Positions 10,010 to 20,382 of a stretch of DNA of 64,000 nucleotides are shown in pieces. The stretch covers positions 1 to 64,000 of the forward strand of contig CAUZXS010004363.1 in NCBI GenBank assembly GCA_963585895.1. The letters are read 5' to 3'. Each line of letters opens with the position of its first letter. Within the stretch, counting starts at the first letter, position 1. The notes below the pieces were generated by a model. That model had not been told where the DNA came from, searched no databases, and saw only the letters and a list, made by a program, of their open reading frames with translations. This stretch comes from Sepioteuthis lessoniana (taxonomy: Eukaryota > Mollusca > Cephalopoda > Myopsida > Loliginidae). The translations under genes were made by a program, and so were the position numbers.

Positions 10010-11255
10010 CGAGGTCTGTCTGAAGAGTTGCAGGACTGGGCGTGATATTGGTGAAAGAGGGATAAGCGGATTGTGTTATTACCTAAAATTATATCCAAGG
10101 AGTATATAATTGCAATCTTTGCTGTGTGGAACCATTGAATTTTTTTTTACATACTTTTGTTTACACCTCCTCTTTTTCAGGGCGTTCAGCCAACAGCACC
10201 GAGCAACGAATAAACCTAAAATTTTTTGTCCAGTTGGGGAAAATCTGTCACAAGCACTTGAAATACTTGAGCATGTGTATAGAGATAAGACCATGTTGCG
10301 TACACGTGTTTTTGAGTGATTCAAAGAATAGCACGAGGAGATAAAAGATGACTTCAGGAGTGGGAGGCCTTCAGGTCAACGGCGAGGCCTTCAGGTCAAT
10401 GTTGAGCGAGTCAGGCAGGTGGAATGAAGGGAACGTCGATTGACAATTCGAATGATCGCAAATCAGTTGAACATAAAAGTGTTCAGTGTTTGGAAGATTA
10501 TCACCGAAGATTTAGGCATTCATAAAGTCTGCGCAAAAAAGGTGTCGAGATTGCTAAATGATAATCAGAAAGGGCACTACATGCGGGTGTGTCAAGATAA
10601 CATCGACCCCCACCAGACTTGCTTCGTAAAGTCATCACTGGTGATGAGATAGGGATTTTAGAGAACAACCTGGAAGCGTTAAAGAAGTCAGTGGAAGTCC
10701 CCGACGTCGCCAAGGTCGAAGAAAGCAAGACAAAGTCAAAAGTCAAAATCAAGTGGATCACGTTCTTCAATGTGAGGTTCATCGTCTGCAGAAAGTTCTT
10801 AACATAGGGCAAGATGATCAACCAGCAAGTCAACAAAGAGATCCTGCGATGTATTCTTCACTCAGTGCGCGAGAAGGAACTATCGTTGTGGCAGGACAAA
10901 TTGTGGCTGCTTCACCTGTTAAGAATGTCCTGAGCATCCGACTGTCACTGGTTGAGAGAAACATTATCGTACTGAAACAGCCTTCCTATTCACCTGATCT
11001 TGCTTTGTGCGATATTTTTCTTTTCCCCAAGCACACGGAGATCATCAAGGGGACCCATCTTGAAGGTCCGTAACGATGGATCTGCAGGACACCACTGCCG
11101 AATCGTTTCCTTTTTGAATTGCAGTATGTCAGAGAAAGATGAGGTGTATTAGACTCGAGGGGAATTATTTTGAAGGGGAAACTATGTGGTTTGTTGTTTG
11201 AAATTGAAATAAATTCTTTGTGACTCTAGTTCCATTACTTTTCACGCACGCCTCA
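10010..11255 (+). pseudogene. mariner transposon with broken D,D34D transposase
   Basis: A near full-length mariner. Imperfect ends are cgaggtctgtctgaagag at 10010 and, on the reverse strand, tgaggcgtgcgtgaaaagt from 11255. The transposase is split by stops and frameshifts but recognisable: ATNKPKIFCPVGENLSQALE and RTRVFE (first helix-turn-helix), RRLTIRMIANQLNIK and LGIHKVCAKKVSRLL (second), KVITGDE (first catalytic Asp), a partly lost middle Asp region, and YSPDLALCDIFLFP (third catalytic Asp), then GTHLEG. A ~20-bp direct repeat (gaggccttcaggtcaa) lies at 10356-10400. It cannot encode an active enzyme. It lies inside RLE-LINE copy 3. Confidence 0.9.
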
Positions 11256-11510
11256 CAAACACAGACCAGAATCTGTTCTGAAAAATAAGAATGAACAAGC
11301 TATGGTAAATGAAAGTAACAATGATACCAATCATATATCAAGCCATTCGAAGAATCACGAAAAAGCCTGAAAAGATACTGTAGAAATGATGATCCAATGA
11401 AGAACTGAGATCATAAAGACCACCGTTGTACTGAGGTCGGCTTGAAAACATACAAGATTCCCTGAGAGCTGAGGAGACTGGTTGTCATTCGGACAAAAAC
11501 CACAATTTAC
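11256..11510 (+). pseudogene. RLE-LINE copy 3, right part
   Basis: Resumes with cacaaacacagaccagaatc, equivalent to the uninterrupted family text tgcacaaaccagaatctgtc, exactly where copy 3 left off. A degraded carboxyl end follows (a VTMIPI-like segment and a PESXEETGCHSD-like segment in mixed frames) up to about 11510. No (AAT)n tail is visible at this end. Confidence 0.8.
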
Positions 11511-11519
11511 TACATTTTG

Positions 11520-11964
11520 TTGACTTATTCTTCAGTCTTGGAAAAGTAGAGGAACAAAATTCCCTTTGATTTTGGAATAGAAATAGATCCCCCATTTCTA
11601 CCCAGAATATAAAATCTAGTAATAATCAACAAGAGCAAAGTGGACTTCATCGATTCACACGGTAAAAAAAATAAAGGAAAATGAAAAACTTGACAAATAC
11701 GTAGACCTTGCCAGAGAGTTAAAAAAATTGTGAAACATGAAAATGACAGTGATAACAATCATAGATGGGACCATTGAAAAATCCCCCCTTCAGAATCTTT
11801 TGGAAATAGAAACCCGAGGAAGAATCGAGACTGTTTAGACCACTGCACAACTGACACCAGTTAGAATACTTAGAGGAGTCCTGTTCTATTAAGGATACTT
11901 GCTGTAACTGGGGATTTAATGAAAATCACAACTTAATACTTGAGTGAAAATTTCGCATTGAGTA

Positions 11965-11965
<1 letters not shown>
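11520..11965 (+). pseudogene. RLE-LINE copy 4, 3' fragment with (ACA)n tail
   Basis: Contains the RLE-LINE carboxyl end: VDFIDSHG-like, KENEKLDKYVDLARELKKL, MKMTVITIIDG, RIETV and RILRGVL in shifting frames, and a degenerate closing block at 11920-11962. The simple tail is (ACA)n instead of the usual (AAT)n. Confidence 0.8.

Positions 11966-12017
<52 letters not shown>
11966..12017. repeat. (ACA)n microsatellite at a LINE 3' end
   Basis: About 17 ACA/CAA units between RLE-LINE copies 4 and 5. Confidence 0.95.
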
Positions 12018-12084
12018 CTATATGGATTCTGGTTTAAATTCATGTCCATCCACCTCAGGGTGACTCAATAACTGAGTAAATGTT

Positions 12085-12690
12085 TAGAAATGCCACAAGA
12101 GAAGACTACGCTGATTCGGAAAGACTCCCCAGCAACTACACATCAGTATTGTGTTAAACAATGTCTAGAAGAAGCAGGTCTACAAGAATGGATACCAAAA
12201 GAGAAGACTACGCTGATATAAAAAGATTCCCCAGTAACTATACATCAGTACCGTGTTTTAAAATATCTAGAAGAAGCAGCTAAACTAGAATGGATGTTAA
12301 AAGAGAAAACAACGCTGATCCAGAAGGAGCCCCCAGCAATTGTACACCAGTATCGTATTTTAAACTGTCTAGAAGAAGCAGGTATACTAGAATGGATCCC
12401 CAAAAAGAAAACTACGATGATCCAGGAAGATTCCCCAGAAACTATACACGAGTATCGTATTTTAGAATATCTAGAAGAAGCAGGTATGCTAGAATGGCTT
12501 CCAAAAGAAAACTACTGTGATCCAGAAAAATTCCCCAGTAACTATAAACCCGTATCGTGTTTAAAAACGCCAAGAAGAAGCAGGTATACTAGAATGGATT
12601 CCAAAAGAGAAAACTACGCTGACCCGAAAAGATTCCCTAGCAACTATACACCAGCATCGTGTTTACACATGATGAGGATAATCCTCAATG
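12085..12690 (+). repeat. 102-bp tandem repeat derived from LINE RT coding sequence
   Basis: Six units. Start positions of the aagagaagactacgctgat motif are ~12097, 12199, 12301, ~12403, ~12503 and ~12605. The unit is 34 codons, so frame is kept; one frame reads KEKTTLIQKDSPATIHQYR then CLEEAGILEWIP. The last unit continues without a break into RT sequence, so the array is an internal amplification of the LINE and not a separate satellite. Confidence 0.85.
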
Positions 12691-13995
12691 CACAGATAAG
12701 AAAAGAAATATATACTATCCACTTGTATGCCGCAGACCCTTTCTAAAAATAGAAAGGATGCTGCAAGGGAAGAAACAATTGACCTACCATATGTAGATAG
12801 GACACTTTAAGGAGGTAAAAAAGGTAAAAAAAAAAGGTAGCCATGGCACCGATTGACCAATGATATAATCCCTCAAACGCGGATAAGATTCTGTCAAAAA
12901 AATACAAAATATCCGACGAAGTCAAACTTCATCACACAAGTAATTGAAAACTGGAAGGTAGAATAAGCTGCAGTAGAAGAAAACCTAGCGGAGGTGAAAA
13001 TCCAAAGAAGCATCTTCCAAGGAGTCTCATTGTCGCCATTACTATTTGTAATGGCAATAATGTCATTCAATTATATACTTAAGAAGTGCATATGGTGCTA
13101 CCAACCGCAAAATCACAGGGAAAGGTAAAGCATATTATGTACATGGATTATATCTAGCTATTTACCAAAAATGAAAAAGAACAAGAATCTCTTGTAGAAA
13201 CAATAAGAATATACAGCTAAGATCTAGGAATGAAATTTGGCATTGAAAAATATTCATTGTTGATTATTAAGAATGGGAAAAGAAAAATAATAGAAGGAAC
13301 AGAACTGCAAATTAGGAAAGCATCAAAACGCTCGAAGAAAAGTACAAGTACAAGTAGGATTACGTAGAAGAATTCAAGAATTCGTGAACAAAATTAAAAA
13401 GAGCAAAGAAAGACTAATTACAGCAGTCAGTAACAGCAATGGTAACATAAGAAAAGCAAAAACAAAAACAAGAACAAAAAAGAACAACAAAAAAACAAAA
13501 TAAAATTAAAAAAAAACAGAAGTGGGAAGAAAAACAACTGTATGAATATTTCAAGTAACAAATTGGTAAGATTGCACACGAGATGGCTCGGACGTGGCAG
13601 AGAAAGGGAAACTTTGTGAGAGAAATTGAATCTCACGTAATGGCAGTACGAAAGAATATTTCGTCCTTATGACGAAATATACTAAAGCCAAAGTTGATAA
13701 TACGCCACAGAGTAGCAAGTTTTGGTTCTGTAGAGACAGAGTTGAGACGGTTAATGTCGTATTAAGGGAATGCAGCAAACTAACACAAAAGATTACAAGA
13801 CTCTGCATGTCTGGGTAAGAAAGGTGATACTCTGTGAATTGTGCAAAAGATATGCACAAAATCCAATCCATCCGAGATTATGTGTCCCATTCTAGACACA
13901 TATGTGTCTCAATCCAGACACAAAATTCTTTGGGATTTTGAAATATAAAAAGATCACCTAATCCCAACTAGAAATCCAGACTTAGTGTTAATTAA

Positions 13996-14034
13996 CACAC
14001 ACTCATGCACGTACACACTAACACACACACACAA
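13996..14034. repeat. CA-rich expansion inside LINE copy 5
   Basis: Irregular (CA)n located just after the segment encoding PDLVLIN, at the same LINE position as the longer (CA)n at 16824-16893. Confidence 0.8.
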
Positions 14035-14410
14035 GAATTTTCCATCTAGTGAATTTTCCCGTTATGATGAACAACTGCGAGCGAATAGATCAACAAATAC
14101 TTGGGCCCTAAAGAGAGCTGAGAAGTCTGTGGAATGTGAAGGTGATACCAATTGTAATTGATTGGCCTGGAACAGTTCCCAAAGTCCTCTTACAATCTCA
14201 GAAGTTATTCCAATTTACAGCTCTTCCAATCTCTTTTGAGTTTGGAAGAACTCTAAATAAGTGAAAGAATCGAGACCATCCCGAACTCAGCATTGTTAAG
14301 ATCGGTTAAAATACTCAAAAGGGTCGGGTAGATCAGAAGATACTTGCTGTCACTCAATCTCCTGTGAAAGACCCACAGCTAAAGCTGGTGTAAAAAATAC
14401 TCAAGGAGTA

Positions 14411-14428
14411 AAATAATAATAATAATAA
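14411..14428. repeat. (AAT)n tail of LINE copy 5 and start of copy 6
   Basis: Six AAT units. The sequence immediately after encodes LCSERDETINYII, an internal point of the same LINE family. Confidence 0.9.
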
Positions 14429-15036
14429 ATTATGTAGTGAAAGAGACGAAACAATCAATTACATAATAACTGAATGCAGGAAATTTGCACAGAAAGAGTA
14501 TAAGACTAAATACGATCCATTGGGAATTTTGTAAGAAACTGAAATTTGACCATACAAACAAATGGTACGATATGCGAAACCCAGAATCTGTCCTGGAGAA
14601 TTAGACGCACAAACTTCTCTGTGATTTTGAGTTACAAACAGATCATCAAATCTCGACCAGACGACCAGACAAAAAAGAGAGAACTTGGCGAATTGTGGAC
14701 TTTGCTGTCCCGGCAGACCACAGAGTAAATGTGAAAGAATGCAAAAAGAGGTATAAGTACTGCGACCTTAGTAGGGAATTGAAAAACTGTGGAACATGAA
14801 AGTGATGATTATACCAATTGTAATTGGCGCGCTTGATACAGTCAAAAAAGGATTGGTACAAGGACTGGAGGACTTGGAAATAACGGGACGGGTGTAGACT
14901 GTCTAAACTACAGCATTGTTAAGATCGGCCAGAATACTGAGAAGAGTCCTGCAGACAGACTTGAGGAGACTTTCTGTCACTCAAACTCCATTGGAAAACT
15001 ATCAGCTAACGCTGATGTGAAAAACTCTCAAGGAGT
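14429..15036 (+). pseudogene. RLE-LINE copy 6, 5'-truncated
   Basis: Begins inside the zinc knuckle (LCSERDETINYIITECRKF) directly after (AAT)n. It continues through KLKFDHTNKWY, the RLE segment (RPDDQTKKRELGELWTLLS in one frame, VDFAVPADHRVNVKEC in another), MKVMIIPIVIGALDTVKKGL and ARILRRVL to caaggagtaaat. Several frameshifts are present. Confidence 0.88.
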
Positions 15037-15067
15037 AAATAATAATAATAATAATAATAATAATAAT
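15037..15067. repeat. (AAT)n tail of LINE copy 6
   Basis: About ten AAT units directly downstream of the LINE closing block. Confidence 0.95.
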
Positions 15068-15176
15068 TTGGTTTCTTGATTTGTTTTCTTTGTTTAATGG
15101 CATATCAAACTTTGTAGGTTACTTAATACTAAAACCATTCTTGTAGAACAGCTGTGATACTATTTAACCCATAGAG

Positions 15177-15177
<1 letters not shown>
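15068..15177 (-). repeat. SINE3 3' fragment between two (AAT)n tracts
   Basis: Reverse-strand SINE3 body and tail (ctatgggttaaatag-like text through ttaagtaacctacaaagttt and gatatgccattaaac). Sandwiched between AAT tracts, consistent with insertion into the (AAT)n. Confidence 0.75.

Positions 15178-15225
<48 letters not shown>
15178..15225. repeat. (AAT)n upstream of LINE copy 7
   Basis: About 16 AAT units. LINE copy 7 begins on the next base. Confidence 0.95.
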
Positions 15226-15226
<1 letters not shown>

Positions 15227-16004
15227 GAGACTCTGATACAAATAATTAGAATATTTAGAAAAAAAAGTAAGAATGAGAATACAGCCGAAATATAGGAATG
15301 GAATTTGACATTGCAAAATGTGTCCTGTTAATAATGAAAAGTGGAAAAAGAGAAATTACTGAAGTGATAAAACTAAAAAATCTGGAAAACATAAGAATGC
15401 TTGTAGAAAATGAAAAGTACGAGTACTTGGGAATATTGAGAAGTGGACAAGAGCAAACAAGCAGAGATGAAATAAAAAAAGAGTACTTCAGAAGAACGAG
15501 AAAACTTCTCTGCAGTAGAAATCTCATCAAAAGGGATAAACCTCTTAAGAGTCCCTCCTCTCCTGTTAAGATACTCGAGATCATTCTTAAAATGGACAAA
15601 GGATGAACACAGACAAATGAACCAAAGGACAGGGAAATTGATGACGATGCATTAAAGAGATGACATAGACAGACTGTATGCGTAAAAAAAAAAAAGTAAG
15701 CGAAATTGGTAGTATTAAAGACTGTGTAGATGCATCGATACGAGGACTTGAAGACTTCATAAAAAAGAGCAAATAAAGACTAATTACAGGAACCAGTAAC
15801 AGAACAGACTACATAAGGACAAATAGAACAATAAATAGGAAACAGAAATGGAAAGAAAAACAACAGTATGGATATTTCAAGCAACAAACTGGGGAGGTTG
15901 CTCGCAAGTCTGGGAATAGCAAGGAAAAGTAAAGCCAGAGAGAGAAACTGAATCATATATTACAGCAGCAAAAAAGAATGCCAAATGAACTAATTATATC
16001 GAAG

Positions 16005-16256
16005 GCCAGTAGAGTAGAGTGTTCGCCAATAGTCCGAGAGGCCGGGGTTCAATCCCAGGTCGAGTCATACCAAAGACTCAAAAAATGGTACTTGATGCCG
16101 CCTTGTTTAGTACTAAGCATTATAAAGTAAGGATCAAGGGTAAAGTGGTGCAATCCTTGGAAAGGAGTAGCTCCCTCCCCTACACATTGGTGTAGTAGCT
16201 ATTGAAAAGGTGCCTTCGGGTCACCCTCGACTAAAGTCGCCAACTTTACTTCTTAC
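16005..16256 (+). repeat. SINE2 (tRNA-derived) copy in LINE copy 7, with target-site duplication
   Basis: Head with box-A-like ccagtagagtagagtgttcg and box B ggggttcaatcccagg, then ccaaagactcaaaaaatggt, acttgatgcc, a central region and the tail gggtcaccctcgactaaagt. Flanked by the 11-bp repeat ttatatcgaag at 15994-16004 and 16257-16267. The LINE protein text continues across it. Confidence 0.9.
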
Positions 16257-16569
16257 TTATATCGAAGCCAAAATTAATAATATACAACAGAATAGCAGGT
16301 ATAGGTTATATGGTGATAAAGACACAATAATTAATCCCATAGAGAGCGAATGTAGCAAACTAACACCAAAGGAGTAGCCGATTAGCCACGACTGAGTGGG
16401 GGAAAAGTGATCTATTGGGAATTGTGCAAAAAATCTAAATTTGACCTTTACTGCTAAATGGTATTGCACAAACTAGAATCTGTACTAGAGAATGAGAGGC
16501 ATTAAAATCTTTGAGATTTTGAGATACAATCAGATCACCTAATACCGGCCAGAAAACCAGATGTTGTGA

Positions 16570-16812
16570 TAATCAGGATGGGTTTCTTTGTTTTATGACA
16601 AATCAACCTTCGTGGGTTATTAAATGCCAAAGTCATCCTTCTAGAAGAACAGTAGTGGCACTATTTAACCCATAGCTGGGAGGATAAGGTGGTTCATACC
16701 TTTCCCAAGGGTATTAGTCCAAAAGTGAACGTAATAGCGCGACTGGAGTTCGAACTCGCATACTACGATTCGACAGTCCTTCGCTTTAACCATTACACCA
16801 TGAAGACACCCA
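16570..16812 (-). repeat. SINE3 (tRNA-derived) copy in LINE copy 7
   Basis: Reverse strand: tRNA-like head with box A (tggtgtaatggttaaagcg) and box B (cgagttcgaactccag), the central region tattacgttcacttttgg, the core ctaatacccttgggaaagg, and the tail tttggcatttaataaccc, gaaggttgatttgtcat. A short direct repeat (gtgataat) lies on both sides (~16566 and ~16814). Confidence 0.88.
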
Positions 16813-16822
16813 GAGTGATAAT

Positions 16823-16823
<1 letters not shown>

Positions 16824-16893
<70 letters not shown>
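16824..16893. repeat. (CA)n expansion inside LINE copy 7
   Basis: About 35 CA units at the LINE position after PDLVIIN and before the segment encoding the VDFAVP motif, adjoining the SINE3 insertion. Confidence 0.9.
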
Positions 16894-16895
<2 letters not shown>

Positions 16896-17233
16896 GAATT
16901 TGGTGTCTTGTGGATTTCACTATTCCAGTGGACCACAGAGTAAAAATAAAACGAAAATCGAATACAGTAACAAGTACTTAGACCTTGACAGATAATTAAG
17001 AAAGCCATGGAACATGAAGGTAACAGTGATATCAAAAGCTGGTTTATTTGGAATGATCTCCAAAAGTTTGGAAAGGGGATTGGAAGAATTGGAAATCAAA
17101 GGACAAAAAGAGGCCATCCATTGTTAAGATCAGTAAGGATACTAAGAAGAGTCCTGGAGACGTGAAGAGACTTGCTATCATTCAGACTCCAGTGAAACCC
17201 TCCTGATAACTCTGAAGCGAAAAAGTCGCAAGG

Positions 17234-17249
17234 AATAATTATAATAATA
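17234..17249. repeat. (AAT)n tract between LINE copies 7 and 8
   Basis: Short imperfect AAT run. The next bases are ccggctgaccacagaat, an internal LINE position. Confidence 0.85.
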
Positions 17250-17521
17250 CCGGCTGACCACAGAATAAATTTGAGAGAATGTGAAAAGAAGGATAAGTAC
17301 CTCGACCGTGCAATGGAATTGAAAAAAAAAACTATGGAATATGAAGGTGATAATTATACCAATTGTGATTGGTGCTTTTGGTACAGTAACTAAATGATTA
17401 TTAAAGGGACTGGAGGACTTGGAAGTTGGCAGACGAGTAGAGACCATCCAAACTACAGCATTATTGAGAATGGTCAGAATATTTAGAAGAGTTCTGGAGA
17501 CTTGAGGAGACTTGCTGTCAC
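17250..17521 (+). pseudogene. RLE-LINE copy 8, short 5'-truncated fragment
   Basis: Begins at the ADHR position of the RLE domain, then KKDKYLDRAMEL-like text, MKVIIIPIVIGAFGTVTK, ETIQTTALLR and RIFRRVLET up to gaggagacttgctgtcact. It lacks the usual closing block and is fused to copy 9. Confidence 0.85.
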
Positions 17522-17790
17522 TCAAACTTGTTGAACATGAAGGTGATGACGAGGTTAATTGTGGTTAGTGCCCTTGGAGCAGTACTAAAAGGTTTGTAAG
17601 AGAGAATAGACGATCCGGAGATTAGAGGAAGAATAGAGACTTTCCAGATCACTGCACTTTTCAAAATAAGCTAGAATACTTTGAAGAGTCCTGGAGATCA
17701 CAGGACACTTGTCCAATCAAATTTCACTGAATAACGACCAATCAAAACAGGAATGAAAATCTCGCAAGCAGTTAAAATAATAAAAGCAAC
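17522..17790 (+). pseudogene. RLE-LINE copy 9, 3' fragment
   Basis: A more diverged copy of the carboxyl end: MKVMTRLIVVSALGAVLKGL, EIRGRIETFQITAL, RILXRVLEI-like text and a degraded closing block, then an AAT-like tail at 17780-17830. Confidence 0.78.
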
Positions 17791-17949
17791 ATCAACTGCA
17801 TAAATAATAATCCTAATATTAATAACGATAGTAAGAAAAGTTAGAGTGAAAGATACAAAGAAAAGGAAGATGATTGTAATAACGGACCGAGTCAAGTTAT
17901 AGATAGGCAATGAATTCGACAAGATGAAAAGAGAAACAAATGGAGGTAA

Positions 17950-17950
<1 letters not shown>

Positions 17951-18001
<51 letters not shown>
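17951..18001. repeat. (GA)n microsatellite
   Basis: About 25 GA units, with a shorter GA/G-rich run at 18055-18080. Ser-Leu frames across it are artefacts. Confidence 0.95.
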
Positions 18002-18002
<1 letters not shown>

Positions 18003-18374
18003 CATGTATACATGTGCGCACATACTTGTATATGAAAATGTATAAGATAGACAGTTGGAGAGAGAGAGAGGGGGGGAGAAAATATAACGCCCCCCCAAAT
18101 ATAAAAACAAAAAACCAAATAAAAAAAAACAAAACTGAAACATGTTTCATCAATCTTTAATGGAAAATAATTTGTAATTTAGTCTGAAAATTTTCAGAAG
18201 TTGTATCATAAATATTGTAAAAGTCTATTGCAGGAGGTTTTGGTGTTTTCCCGGTAAGTAAGCCAATGAACTTCAGAGTTACTTTAACGTCTGTAATTTC
18301 GTTATAATCTTGTAAAATTATGCTGAAATACACAGAAGAAAAGTTTGGAAGAAAATTAACTGGATATTTTTTAT

Positions 18375-19040
18375 TTTGGTTTTTAGTTGGTTGTTTGGGT
18401 TTTATGGCACATCAACCTTTGTAGGTTATTTAATACCAAATCCACTTTTATACAAATAAACAGTTCTATTTCAAACAACTCAGTTTAGCAAGAGTACACA
18501 TTTTCATTTAAAAACATTTCTATTTCAAGCTATTCAGTTTATTCAAACTGTTCTAATTCAAACAATTCAGTTTAGTATAAATATAGATTTTCTCCACGCT
18601 CAGTTAAATGTCAAAACTGTTCTATTTCAAACAATTCCGTTTAGCGTAAGTATAGTTTCAATGTCAAAAACAGTTCCATTTCAAACAATTCAGTTTAGCA
18701 TAAGTACGAAGTTTAAATGTAAGTACACAGTTTAGTTGTCAAAAATATTTCTATTTCAAGCTATTCAGTTTAGTCAAAGAGTTCTAATTCAAACAATTTA
18801 GTTTAGCATAAGTATACAGTTTAGTTCTATTCAACCCATTGATTGGGCTCTATCAGGTGTTACCATTCTAGGCCAGAGTGGACCTGGGAGCGATGGCAAT
18901 AAAGGGGTACTCCGCATTTCTCAAAGCTCCAGCATCACTGGAACCTCACCATTGTTTAGGGTCATATACAGGACATTCGTTGGGTGGTTGTAGGGGTCTT
19001 ACCCCTCTGCAGAGGTGCAGTCGGTGTATTCTACAGTTTT
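18375..19040 (-). repeat. R3 repeat, near full length
   Basis: Complete order of the family on the minus strand: head at 18840-19040 (gtattctac end near 19030), several ~50-bp subrepeats with caaacaattcagtttagc (18470-18810), and the SINE3-like tail at 18385-18450 (ttttatggcacatcaacc on the plus strand). Useful as a family reference. Confidence 0.85.
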
Positions 19041-19324
19041 AAAACCAAATAAAAATGAACAGCGAAAACAATTATTATCCCTATGTCAAAATTATCTCAC
19101 TGTAATATTGTTACCAATCTTTCATTATTTTGCCTCAGAATTAAAACCCGTCACTTGGATGATAGATTTTTTTTCCGTTGAAATCAATTTTATTCTTAGA
19201 ATTCTGACTTCTCTCCAATTCACCAAAAGTTCCCGATAAATTACTTTGGATATTGATTAGTTAAAACAAACAAAGCAAAGCAAAAATAAACAAACAAACA
19301 AAAAAAACTTTTATAAGCTTTAAG

Positions 19325-19576
19325 GAGGTGCCCGTGGTGTAATGGTTAGCGTCGTAGGAAATGGACACGGCGACACGAGTTCAAATCCTGGACGAGACTG
19401 TTTGCATTTTACATAGCACTAATACCCTTGGGAAAGGTATGAATCCAATTATTCTCCCTCCAGCTTTGGATAAATAGTAGGGCAGACTGGTTTTTCCGCC
19501 TTGGTGAGGCAACTAGTCTAGATTAAAAATTGACCTTGTGTCATTTCTTGCCCGAGCGGAGGGGTTGGTAAATATA
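19325..19576 (+). repeat. SINE1 copy with target-site duplication
   Basis: Same box A (tggtgtaatggttagcg) and box B (gagttcaaatcctgg) and central domain. The tail is shortened relative to 3680-3967. The repeat tataagctttaa flanks it at 19312-19323 and 19577-19588. Confidence 0.9.
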
Positions 19577-19842
19577 TATAAGCTTTAAAATTTTTTTTTA
19601 TGAAATCTCATATTTCGTGGTAAAAAATGAAGTTGGTCTCTGACACTATGTCAGGTGGAAATATTGTAATTTATTCTTTTAAGATTATTTGGGTAAATGA
19701 TAAATGTCAGAATTTTCCATCTATGAATTGAACCAGTAGCAACAATCAGTGATTTGAAATAACGAGAGAACCGAAGTACTATCATTTTTAAAACTAATGC
19801 TTTAACCTAGATACATTCATACATACATACATACATACATAC

Positions 19843-20137
19843 GGGATGTGTCCGTAGTGTAATGGCTATCGTCTTCGGAAATGAACCTGGCGTCCCAAGT
19901 TCAAACCTAGACGAGGCTGTTTGCATTTCAAATAGCACGAATATCCTTGGAAAAACTATGGATCCAATTATTCTTCTAGCTATGGATAAATAGTAGGGCA
20001 GACTGTACTCTTTAACTTTAGTATAGCAACCAGTCTAGGAGAAGAAAAACTCAAAATTCTAAACTGTTTTACTCCATTTAAAAAACTGACCTTGTGTCAC
20101 ATCCTGCTCATGCAGAGGAGTTGGGTAAATGAATGTA
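19843..20137 (+). repeat. SINE1 copy, diverged
   Basis: Box A variant tagtgtaatggctatcg and box B aagttcaaacctagac. The central domain and tail (gaccttgtgtcacatcctgc, then gaggagttgggtaaat) are retained. It sits after a (CATA)n run at 19824-19842. Confidence 0.85.
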
Positions 20138-20320
20138 TGAACAATATCTCCAATAAACAAACACACAACGAATATTTTTAATAAGAAATAAATATTTTTC
20201 TAAACCAAAAAATAACATAATTTTATAATTTTAGGAGGAAATTAAAATAAATATCGTTATGTATTATTTATCACCAAACTCCACTGCATTGAAACTCGGT
20301 AAGAACAACTCGGTATGAAC

Positions 20321-20322
<2 letters not shown>
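20138..20322. other. AT-rich spacer
   Basis: Nothing recognised. Confidence 0.4.

Positions 20323-20380
<58 letters not shown>
20323..20380. repeat. (TA)n microsatellite
   Basis: About 29 TA units. Confidence 0.95.

Positions 20381-20382
<2 letters not shown>

Larger units (their letters stand above)
12018..14410 (+). pseudogene. RLE-LINE copy 5, longest copy, with reverse transcriptase remnants
   Basis: The 5' part is an array of 102-bp repeats (12085-12690). The last unit runs into RT text: FPSNYTPASCLHMMRIILNA, then RKEIYT, equivalent to the NYRPITCL...W motif region of non-LTR RTs. Downstream are KIQ..S-like sequence with GVSLSPLLF-like text (13010-13060), an active-site relic reading IMYMDY (normally MDD, ~13136), KSKERLITAVSNSNGNIR (~13400), a damaged knuckle (~13715-13770) and the closing block at 14380-14405. 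There are many stops. A CA-rich tract (13996-14034) sits between the RLE PD-x-D segments. Confidence 0.8.
15226..17233 (+). pseudogene. RLE-LINE copy 7, interrupted by SINE2 and SINE3
   Basis: Starts after (AAT)n within the RT-proximal region (ESLIQIIRIF), then MEFDIAKCVLLIMKSGKREI, KYEYLGILRSG, EYFRRTRKLLCSRNLIK, a region like LASIEDSVDASIRRLED, KRLITATSN- and QKWKEKQQYGYF-like text, and a degraded knuckle after the SINE2 insert (RYRLYGDKDTI). The RLE part resumes after the SINE3/(CA)n insert as FGVLWISLFQWTTE in one frame. The carboxyl end lies at 16980-17220. Host LINE frames read across both insertions once they are subtracted. Confidence 0.85.

Noticed and set aside
19325-19400. A functional tRNA gene at SINE heads
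   Set aside because: Boxes A and B are present but cloverleaf stems are not, the sequences continue into shared SINE bodies, and copies have target-site duplications.
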